Origin: Caenorhabditis remanei
Lineage: Eukaryota; Nematoda; Chromadorea; Rhabditida; Rhabditidae
Assembly: GCF_010183535.1 (NCBI RefSeq)
Contig: NC_071332.1
Span: 1,488,001-1,552,000 of the forward strand
Direction: 5' to 3'
Length of the DNA stretch: 64,000 nucleotides
A program made the translations under genes and the position numbers. Within the stretch, counting starts at the first letter, position 1, and the number at the start of each line of letters is the position of its first letter. The notes under the pieces were generated by a model. It searched no databases. It saw only the letters and a list, made by a program, of their open reading frames with translations, and was not told the origin of the DNA. This document shows positions 1 through 10,000 of the stretch, piece after piece.

Positions 1-1662
1 GACAATAATTAATATTTAGAAAGTATATATTCTCTGATTAAAATTAGCGAAACTTGTGAAAAAACGGTCGGTGACGGGTAAAAATGAGATAAACACGATC
101 GGAAGGAACGAAAATTAACAAAATAGTAAGCAAAATGCACAAAAAGCGTAAAAATTGAGCAATTTTCAGAAAATTTCAGCGAAAACTATCAAGAAAATCG
201 AAATTTTGAAGGCCCGCATTTTTGCGTGACGGTGGGCACGACCGTGTCGTCACAATGTCTCATATCCTACGACAACTTCTCATTATTGTCATTTTCTACT
301 GTAAAAAATGATCGCTACTTCTGACAACGAGCATGATGATTATTAAAAGCAATGAAGAATCTACAAAAAAGTAATTATCAATATTTTGAAGCTCTCTAAA
401 TAACTAAACTCGACAAAGACTGAATTAAAAACGACCGGCGAAAATTCACAAATTAGTGGAAAAAAAGGAGAATAAGTGTAAAATATGAGCAGTTAAATTT
501 CAATAAAAACTCAAAAAAATGTCAAAATTCTTTTCAGCTAGTTTTCAGTCATAAAAAATCTACATTTCTGACAACGAGTATGATAATCATTAAAAACAAC
601 GAAGAAGCAGCGAAAAAGTAGTAATCAATACATGACTATCATTAAAAACAACGGAGACGCGGTGGACATATTATGTCATTAAAATCCGCGAAAACTGTGT
701 AAAAAACGGCCGGAGAAACGTTAAAAATGAGTACATCTCGATCGAGAGGAGTGAAGATGGAAAAATTAGTGAAAAAAAAGCACAAAAAGCGTTAAAATTT
801 AGCAATTTTCACAAAATTTCAGCGAAAACTATCAGAAAATATCACAATTTTGAAGGCCCGCATTTTTGCATGACGGTGTTCACGACCGTGTCGTCACAAT
901 GTCTAATATCTTACGACAACTTCTCATTATTGTCATTTTCTACTCTAAAAGTGATACATATCTCAGAAAATGAGCATTATGATCTTGTAAAACAACGGAA
1001 AAGTAGCGGACAGTAATTAATATTTTTTAAATAAATTCCCTGATTAAAATCAGCAAAAACAATGAAAAAACGGCCGGCGGAGCGTTTACAAATGTGAAAA
1101 TCTTGATCGGAAGGGGTGAAAATCAAAAAATTAGTGAAAAAAACGCACAAAAAGCGTCAAAATTGAGCAATTTTCAGAAAATTTCAGCGAAAACTCTCAA
1201 AAATCATCAAAATTTTGAAGGTCCGCATTTTTGCGTGACGGTGTTTGCGGAATTTAAAGGGACACGGAATTAAATTTTTAGTGGGTCTCGAAGCGAAGGT
1301 TACGGTAGTGGCGGCATTTTTCTCATTTTTTGTGATTTAAAAAAAGTTTTTTCGCTAGTTTTTGAACATTTTTAACCAATTTTTGTTGATTTTCGCGAAT
1401 TTTTTTCGAAAAATATGCTTTATGGCTCATCTTTTTGAGTTTTTGGACGTTTTCTTCTTATTTTCCCTAAAATGTTCATTGAATTTTAGGGAAAATTCAT
1501 TTTAACTCGATTTCGAACAGTTTTTGCCAATTTTTTCCGAATTTTTACGAAAATTGGACTTTTATGGCTCTTATGGTCGCATCCGCTTGAGTTTTTGCAC
1601 GTTTTCTTCGCATTTTTCTAGAATTTTTTGGAATTTTCTCTAAAATTTTGCGATTTTAACTA
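1..1662. repeat. Upstream repetitive AT-rich DNA without a gene
   Basis: No credible coding exon is seen here. A unit of roughly 650 bases recurs: the stretch around 205-300 (GAAGGCCCGCATTTTTGCG, then GACCGTGTCGTCACAATGTC and CATTATTGTCATTTTCTACT) returns at about 862-955, and its first part returns again at 1215-1245. From 1250 to the gene start the DNA matches the region 5' of the second PGAP1-like gene (6790-6885), sharing GGGTCTCGAAGCGAA and TTACGGTAGTGGCGGCATTT. It probably contains the promoter of the first gene, but no defined promoter element is visible. Confidence 0.6.
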
Positions 1663-1670
1663 TTTTTCAG
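1663..1670 (+). promoter_or_regulatory. Probable spliced-leader trans-splice acceptor
   Basis: A TTTTTCAG acceptor lies 7 bases before the ATG at 1678 with no upstream exon in frame. This is the usual arrangement for SL1 trans-splicing in Caenorhabditis. The paralogue has the same arrangement (7033-7040 before the ATG at 7047), which supports both start codons. Confidence 0.6.
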
Positions 1671-1677
1671 ACGAACG

Positions 1678-4600
1678 ATGGCGGAGGAAGAAGAAGAATG
1701 GCCATTTATCAACCACTATTTCATAAAATGCTCGCGACTCGTCGGCTTCATTGCAACTCTCGTCTTCCTCGCAGTTGTCCTCTCCACCCACCATTTTTCG
1801 CCGAAAAAATTCGTTTTTGACGCGAAAAATTTGGAGTGTGAACCCGCAGAGTACAAAGAAGATGTAATGATGGATGTTAGTGATTCTCATCGTTTCTGAA
1901 TGCTTCAAATTTGTTTTTCAGATAATCGACTTCAAAAAAATCTTTCACAGAGGAGACAGAACCTACTCGAAGTTCCAGTTGGTGGAGTATGTTCTAGACG
2001 GTGTGATGCCTGTCGATAATAACAATCCGGATAAGAAAAGTAGAATGCGTCAACCGAATCGTACTGAAATTCCGGTTTTCATCAATCCCGGATACGGCGA
2101 TTCAATGGACAGTCATCTAGCACTCGCGAGGATTACCACGGATCTCACCATGGCTAAAAACTATCGTTTTCGATTCTATTCGCTCTATCCGAACCAGGAA
2201 GCCGCGCACTGGTCGTCCACACATTATCTGTATATGCGCACGTTTTCCGAGTACTCTCATTTCCATTTGGAGAAACTTTACCCGAAATCGCGAATCATTC
2301 AAATTTGTCATTTATTCGGTGGCGATCTTGGTGTGAGATCAGCGATGGAGCAATATTATGCAAGAACTAGGGGAATAATGACGAATACAGAAACCGGTAA
2401 TCTACCGGATCTATTCATTCGAGAATCTGCGCCACACACGCTTCCAGGTTATTACGGAACGGATATTCAGTCAAGTATTCGGGCTAATTTGAGAGATTGG
2501 GTTGAATTTAAGACAAGATTTTCGCTTGGCATGATTTCGTTTGATGCTGGATACGATGATACCGCTGTTGACACTTCCTGGCTCAAAGGAAAGGATATCG
2601 ATCGGATTCCGGTATGGACGATTGACGGGGTACCGGATACTGGCCTGAGTGCACAGAAAATGCTCACTTGCAAACCGTTCTTGAATCAAATCGCTGATCT
2701 TTTGATTTCATATGCTGAGAAGGATCCTGACGAGACTGGAGACTCAGTTGCGAAGGCGTTTTACAAGAAATGGGAGAGGAAAATGCAGGAAACTGTGCCG
2801 ATTGAATGGAAGAAGGAAAATTATGATTTTGTGATTCGAAGTGGCGAAAAGTATGAATTCGTTGTCAATGGCGCTCGGTGGATTGATGTTTCGTTACAAC
2901 GAACCGAGAATATTTGGTTGAATATCAAGGGTTCATGTTGTAAGTGTGAACGTTTTTGTCACAAATATGCCACAAAAAACAGAATTTTCGCGATTTTCGG
3001 AGCTGGAAAATGCCGATTTTCGAGTTGAAAAGTATCGATTTTGTGATTTTTGAGTTGAAAAATGCCGATTTTTGTGGTTTTTGGAGCTGAAAAGTATCGA
3101 TTTTGTGATTTTTGAGTTGAAAAATGCCGATTTTTGTGGTTTTTGGAGCTGAAAAATGCCGATTTTTGTGATTTTTGAGCTGAAAAGTTCCGATTTTTGT
3201 GATTTTTAGGCTAAAAATACCGATTTTGTGGTTTTTTGAGCTGAAAAATGCCGATTTTTGTGAATTTTAAGATGGAAATACCGATTCTTATGATTTCGAA
3301 ACTGAAAATTACCGATTTTCAGCGATTTCTGAGCTTAAAAATGCCGATTTTTGTGATTTTTAAGCTGAAAATAAGGTTTTTTTGGATTTTAAGATGAAAA
3401 TACCGATTTTTGTGATTTTTGAACCAAAACTTCAGATTTTTCCAGATTTTCAGTCAATTTTTATTTTCTACGGTGATTTTCGTTCTACTAGACTCAAAAT
3501 TTTCCCAAAAAAGCCTTTTTTATTCATTATTTCGGTCAATTTTTGAGTGTTTTTGAGGTTTTCGACAAAATATTTTTGAAAAAAAACGCTAATTTTCGTG
3601 CTCCGAGCTCCAAAATGTCACAAAAATCGGATTTTTGTGGTTTTTGAGCTGAAAAAACCCGATTTTTGTGACTTTTAGGCTGAAAAATACAGGGTTTTTT
3701 TTTGGATTTTTGGCTGAACAATACTGATTTTTGTGATTTTTCAGATGAAAAATGTCGATTTTTATGGTTTTTGACCTATTTCTCTCATTTTCAGTGTCAT
3801 CCGCTACTCTGATTCGCCAGAACAAGTTCATCCGCCGAAAAGAGGGCTCGATTCATTTCGAATTTGGAATTTTCCAAACGAAACAGTTTGAAGATATCAA
3901 GCTGCTACTGGAATCGAGTTCAGAGTGTAATGTGGAGATTGAGACAACTCCTTCGTGGGTTGCGTACACTCAACGCTTCTATCATGTGAGTTTGTCTGAA
4001 ATTTGACTGAAAACTGTCATTTTAATTCAGGTATGTGCCCGGGTGGCGTTGAGCGCCTCGCATTTCTAGCCGAAATTCGAAAATGCGGCGAGAGAGAGAG
4101 AGAGAGTGTGCGATTTGGAGAGACGCAGACACACTCTCTCTCTCGTCGCATTTTTGCACAATTTGAACTCTTTCAGCTCCCAAAGCGCCTCCATAGGCAC
4201 ATCCCTGTTTTAATGTCTGAAATTTGACTGAAATAATCAAATAAAATCATTATTTTGTTCTTTTTCAGTCAGTCGTCACCGATCCTCACTACTTCTGGGT
4301 TGGCGCTCAAATCGTGTCAACTTATTTGTTCATGTTGGAGAGTGAGAAACGCTCATTTCGAATGGAACACCAATTTTATTGTTACATTTCGTTTATCGCT
4401 GCAGTATTATACCAGATATTCGGCACGTTTGGAATGAATCATTCTGGTGCTGGAATGGCTCTCGGAGCCGGTTTCGCCATGTCGATATATTACGTTTTTA
4501 GCATGATCGATCAATTTTTCTTCAATATGTATTTAAGGTAAGGTAAAATGGCTTAAAGGAAGACTGAAGTCATATTTCAGATTCTGATACTTTAGAAAAT

Positions 4601-6034
4601 TCTGAACAACTTTCATCATTGGAGCATGTGCTGAAAATCGCTCTAAACGCCCTAAATTCCCACTTTTTCTCGCTTTCGAGTCAAAAAAACCGGAATTTTC
4701 AGCCAAAAATTAAGCTAAAACTGTCAAAATCGACCAAAAACGAGTTTGGCGCATGATTTTGGTCACTTTTTTAGTGTTTTTGAGGTAAAAATCCTGATTT
4801 TCAACAGCATTTTTCGAAAAAAGCTCAAATTTTCGTGCTCCGAGCCCCAAAATGTCACAAAAATCTGTTTTTTTTAGCATATTCTAAAAATCGCTCTAAA
4901 CCCCATAAATTCACGTTTTCCCGGGGCAAAATGAGCCGGGAAAACGGTGGAAGAGTTTTCCCACGCGAATTTTCGCCCCCGTGTAGTCCTCGGACAAAAT
5001 GATTTCTCGATTTTTCGTTTTCTTGCTTTTTTCAACAAATTTTCGTGTTTTTCCTTCTTTTTTTACGATATAAATTGAAAAAACACGAAAATTTGTTGAA
5101 AAAAGCAAGAAATTTTGTCCGAGAGGACTACACGGGGGCGAAAATTCGCGTGGGAAAACTCTTCCACGAAAGCTCATTTTGAGCCGGGAAAACGTGAATT
5201 TAGGGCGTTTAAAGCGATTTTTAGCATATGCTAAAAACCAGATTCTTGTGACATTTTAGGGCTCGGAGCACGAAAATTTGGGTGCTCGTTTTTGGTCGGT
5301 TTTTAACGGTTTTAGCGCAATTTTTGGCAGAAAATTCCGGTTTTTTGTCCAAAACTGTCAGAATCGACAAATTCCAGTTTTTTGACTCAAAATCGAGAAA
5401 AAGTGCTTCAAACCTTCAAAAATAAAGTATCAGAATTTGAAAAAATATGACTTCAGTCCTCTTTTAAAGAATTTGCCGAAACTTTAATTTCAGACGAAAC
5501 CTGGACAGCTACACAAGTGAACATTTACGCAACGTTTTCTTCACATATACATTAATCGCTTGTGCTGGATTTCTCTACTCTCCAGCGGTTGGCGCCTGTG
5601 TGATTACAGTGCTCATTGGCGTTTCGAGTCGTCTATTCTTGATAATTCCATTGATTCTCACTTATCTTCCCAATTTCTATGCAGCTTATGACTCTGTTTT
5701 CACACCCGGTTCTCAAAATTTTCATGTGGGAACTGCTCCTATCGTCTTGATATATTCGCTTGTGGGGATCGTCGCCAATATTAGAAAAGTGGCGAACAAG
5801 ATGCGGCCACCACCACGTACTTTTCTCCGAAATCTCGCTTATTTCTGTTTCTTTGTTCAATGCTGCACAGCAAACGCACTTCTGGAAACTCACTACTCGA
5901 TTGGATTTGCACTGTTGAGTTATAGTCAATACGCTCGGAATTATGTGCCGGTTGCTCTTCAAGAGAGACGACTCGATTTGGATGAATTGGAAAGGGAATA
6001 TGAAGAACTCGATGAGGAAGATGAAGAAGTTTAA
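1678..6034 (+). CDS. PGAP1-like GPI inositol-deacylase family protein, catalytic residues lost (copy 1)
   Basis: Exons 1678-1875, 1922-2939, 3795-3985, 4269-4537 and 5494-6034 join in phase to 738 residues. An N-terminal membrane segment (about residues 20-38) is followed by a lumenal alpha/beta-hydrolase-like region with PVFINPGYGD (about 117-126, compare PVLFLPGNAGS of PGAP1), then a multi-pass C-terminal half in exons 4-5 and an acidic tail. PGAP1 removes the inositol acyl chain from GPI anchors in the ER. Here the family's G-H-S-M-G-G nucleophile motif reads ICHLFGG (about 194-200), with Leu in place of Ser, and the D-H of the histidine motif reads VWTIDG (about 297-302), with Gly. The acidic position in FDAGYDD is kept. 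I therefore infer a non-hydrolytic paralogue, perhaps a GPI-binding or regulatory protein. The next gene is a tandem duplicate. The exon 1 start is preferred because of the trans-splice acceptor and the matching paralogue. Confidence 0.82.
2990..3780 (+). repeat. Intronic tandem repeat, about 30-base unit
   Basis: Intron 2 of the first PGAP1-like gene is largely made of a degenerate unit of about 30 bases, of the form GAGCTGAAAAATGCC followed by GATTTTTGTGATTTTT, repeated many times. Stop-free stretches inside it are low-complexity and are not exons. Confidence 0.8.
4029..4212. repeat. Small foldback with GA/CT microsatellite loop
   Basis: This lies in intron 3 of the first PGAP1-like gene. 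The left end AGGTATGTGCC and the right end GGCACATCCCTG are imperfect inverted repeats. The arms continue inward through GGCG..GCGCC and CGCATTT..AAATGCG to a (GA)n tract facing a (CT)n tract. Confidence 0.65.
4553..5468. repeat. Foldback element (ends AAGACTGAAGTCAT / ATGACTTCAGTC)
   Basis: This fills most of intron 4 of the first PGAP1-like gene. The terminal arms (CTGAAGTCATATTTCAGATT at the left, with its complement at 5430-5466) enclose a second near-perfect palindrome at about 4905-5220 built around AAAACTCTTCC and CGTGTAGTCCTC. The same element occurs at 10013-10524 but in a different intron of the paralogue, so the two copies arrived separately or moved after the gene duplication. Confidence 0.8.
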
Positions 6035-7032
6035 ATTACTAAAAAAGATATATACTCACTTTTCATGTTTCATATTCTGTCAGCTCTAAATTGTATAATT
6101 TCGCATAATTTCCTATGTTTGTACCAGTAAATATATGATTCACATGATGATACTCGATTTAGGCTCTAAAAATTAAGTTTAAATTTGCTTTTCAATCGAT
6201 TTTAGGCGAATTTCAGATTTTAAATCACACATTTCGTCATCATTTTTAAAGGGACATTGAATTAATCGTAAGGGTCTCGAAGCGAAAAGTAGGGTTACGG
6301 TAGTGGGAGCATTTACGACGGCGAATTTTTCGCTTTTTTAAATTTTTTTATAGCTGAATTTCAATTTTCACTCAATTTATTTGCGAAATTCTTCCCAAAA
6401 TTGTGAAAAATTGTGCGTAAATAACCGAAAAATGTCATATTCTATGCAGAAAAAGCGGAAATTAAAATGAGAAGTGAGTGTTTTTCCTTCAGACTCGCCC
6501 CCCATTTTTATGCTTTGTTTGATCTCAGAAATTTCGCGCTTCATTGTAGTCAGCTGATGTTTTTCTCTCTTTTTTTGCCTTTTTTCGTCACATTTTTCGA
6601 AAAAATTTTCTCGCGCTCTTTCTGATTTTGATTTTCACCTGCTTTTTACTTTTTTTAGGAGCGAAATACATTTTTTTTGTTTATTTTAGCGCCAAAAACC
6701 TCCAGAAGACGTCAAAATCCACCACTTTTTCTGAAAATATCCGCAAAATATGCACCGCCCTTTCTAAAAATCCGCATTCTGACGTGACGGTGTTTACGGA
6801 GTTTAAAGGGACATGCAATTAAATTTTTATGTTGGGTCTCGAAGCGAAAATGCGGGATTACGGTAGTGGCGGCATTTTTCCTTCATTTTTTGTGTTTTAA
6901 AACCAATTTTCGCCGAATTTTTTCAAAAATTGTGCTTTAACGCCGCATCCGCTTGAGTTTTTGCACGTTTTCTTTGCATTTTTCCATTTTTTCCCTAAAA
7001 TTTTGCGATTTTTAGGTAAATTAACTGGATTT
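6035..7032. other. Intergenic region between the tandem PGAP1-like genes
   Basis: AT-rich DNA with no exon. It holds two copies of the module found upstream of the first gene: GGGTCTCGAAGCGAAA with TTACGGTAGTGG near 6268-6305 and again near 6832-6880. The second copy is also preceded by GACGTGACGGTGTTTACGGA, as at 1237-1250. Confidence 0.6.
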
Positions 7033-7040
7033 TTTTTCAG
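7033..7040 (+). promoter_or_regulatory. Probable spliced-leader trans-splice acceptor
   Basis: A TTTTTCAG acceptor sits 6 bases before the ATG at 7047, mirroring the first PGAP1-like gene. Confidence 0.6.
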
Positions 7041-7046
7041 CGAAAA

Positions 7047-10000
7047 ATGGCAGATGAAGAAGAAGAATGGCGATTCCCCAACCACTATTTCCAAAAATGC
7101 TCGCAACTCGTCGGCTTAATTGCAACTCTCGTCTTCCTATCGATAGTTATCTACACTTTTCTGAAATCACCGAAAATCTATGCGCCTTCTGGTATTAAGG
7201 AGTGCGAGCGTGCCGTCTACAGAGCGCAAATCGAAATGGATGTTAGTTATTTTTTTAAATCATAGTTGTCAAGGTAAATTGGCGCGAAAGTTCAAATTTT
7301 TGAGAAAATTTCAGTTTTTTGACTCAAAATCGAGAAAAAGTGCTTCAAAACTCGAATTTTACGCGGAAATTAGATGAAATTCGGCTGGAAACGGTGAAAA
7401 AAACGATGTTTTCAGCCAAAATCCGTGTTTTTTATTTCGAAAAAAGCGATTTCAATGATTTTCAGCTAATTTTCGCGCAAAATTCGATTTTTGGAGCATT
7501 TTTTCTCTATTTTGAATAAAGAAACTGGAAATTCTCATAGTTTGAACCGGAAATGTGTCAATTTTTGATTTTTTTTTGCAAAAAAGTCAAATTTTCGACG
7601 ATTAATCTGAATTGGAAGAAAATCTGAAAAATCAACAGAAATGGTCACATTTTCGATTAAAAAATTGAAAAAATTTCGAGAAAATTTTCACCTGAAATTG
7701 CAGAGTTTTCAGTCAATTTTCAGCCAAAAATCCAGATTTTTCTCATTTCCAGACACTCAAATCCTGGAAATCCGACATTTCTGAGTGTAAAACGCTCCCA
7801 AGGCGCGCCAGACTCATTTTTGGTCGGTTTTTGATGGTTTTAGCTTAATTTTTGGATGAAAATGCCGATTTTTGGTCGATTCTGACTGTTTTGGACCAAA
7901 AACTGGCATTTTCAGCCAAAAATTGAGCTAAAAACGTCAAAAACAGACCAAAAACGGGTCTGGGGCGCCCTGGGAGCGTTTTATACTCGGTTTTCAACGA
8001 TTTGACCGGAATAATAGTCGAAAATTTTTGAAATTTGACACATTTCCCGTTCAATCGATGGGAAATTCCAGTTGTTTCACTCAAAATCGAGAAAAAGTGC
8101 TCCAAAACCCAAATTTTGCGCAAAACTAGCTAAAAATCGTGAAAAATCATTGAAAATCGCTAAAAATCTAGATTTTCGCTATTTAAAATCAGTTTTCCCA
8201 TAATTTTTCATTTCCAGCACATCGAGTTCGAGGATTACGTCTCTCCCGACTTCAAAGCTCAATTTCCTCGCTTCTTCCTGGTTCAATATATAATGGACGG
8301 TGTCGGACCGGATGATAATTACCCAGAAAAACGAAAAGTTCGCGCGCCACAAAAACGACGCGAAGTCCCCGTATTCATCACTCCCGGTCGTGGCGATTTG
8401 GTGGATAGTCATCTATTACTCGCGAAAATCGTCACGGATCTCACAGAGCGCAAGGATTATTACTTCCGCTTCTATGCTGTTCATTTGCACGCTGAAGCGG
8501 CGCACTGGTCATGGCCACACTATCGGCGAATCCGGCTGTATACTGAAATGGCGTATGATTATGTGCAGAAATTGTATCCGGGACACAAAATGATAAGGAT
8601 TTGTCATGCGTTCGGGGGCCCTGTGGGGTTTGCTATCCCAATGTCTCAGTATTCGATGATTGAAACATATGAGAAACTCAATCGCGACCCTGCTGATCTA
8701 CCGGATCTTTTTATTTTCGAATCTGTACCCACGGATCTTCCTGGGTACTATGAAAAGCCTATGCAAGAGATGGTGAGGCTTAGTTCTAGAGATTGGGCGA
8801 AAAATCAAGCCAACTACTCGCTCGGAATGGTTTCATTCGACGCTGGCTATGACGACACCACTGTTGATCCATCTTGGCTGAAACTCAGATATTTCAGTCC
8901 GATACCGGTTTGGACGATTGACGGGGTACCGGATAACGGGTTGACGACGGAGAATATGCTCACTTGTAAACCGGTGTTGAGCCAGATCGCCGAGCTTTTG
9001 ATTTCATACGCTGAGAAACAGGCGAATGAGACGGGAGCTTCGATTGCGAAGGCGTTTTATGAGAAATGGGAGAAAAAGATGCAGGCGACGTTGCCGGATG
9101 GATGGGAGAAAGATCCGAAAGATCCGAGGGCTGTATTAACATACGGGATGAAAGTTCAATTTCCCTTCAATGAAACCATCTGGTTGGATATATCTACAGA
9201 TCGAGCCGAACACTTTTATTTGATGATCACTGGATCCTGCTGTAAGTGAGAGTGTTCGCTGAAAATGGGATGAAAATCGGAAATGTTCGAGTGTTTTTTC
9301 CCCTGAAAATGCGAAAAATCGGCTGAAAATGAGATTAAAATAGTCATTTTTCAGCAAAAACCATCTGAAAATCAATTTTCAGCGCTAAATAATCGGTTTT
9401 GAGGTGAAAATGATGGAAAATTAGCGTTTTTTTGAGCGTTTTTCACCTGAAAATGGGAAAAATCGTCATTTTTCAGCCAAAAAACCGACTGAAAATCGGA
9501 AAATTTTGAGTGTTTTTTCCCCTGAAAATGCGAAAAATCGGCTGAAAATGAGATAAAATTGTCATTTTTCAGCCAAAAAACCATCTGAAAATCAATTTTT
9601 AGCACTAAATAATTGGTTTTGAGGTGAAAATGATGGGAAATTAGCGTTTTTCACCTGAAAATGGGAAAAATTGGCTTAAAATCACCATTTCTCAGCCAAA
9701 ATCCGTCTGAAAATCGATAAATTTTCGATTGTTTTTCGCCTGAAAATGAAAAAATTATGTCTAGATTTTTCATTTTCAGTGTCATCTGCTACTCTGGTCC
9801 GTCAAAACAAATACGTCATTCGAAAAGAAAAACAGGTGGACTCGAATCTTATCGAATTTGGAATTTTTCAAGTGAAAAAGTTTGAACCAATGAAATTATT
9901 ACTGGAATCGAATGGCGAGTGTAATGTGGAGATTTCGTACGCTCCTCACTGGTTAATCGTCGGCATTCATCGCTTTTATTATGTCAGTTTTTTTGTCTGA

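Noticed and set aside
4911..5177. 88-codon minus-strand frame
   Set aside because: It spans the arms of the foldback in intron 4 of PGAP1-like copy 1, is Lys/Phe-rich and has no family likeness.
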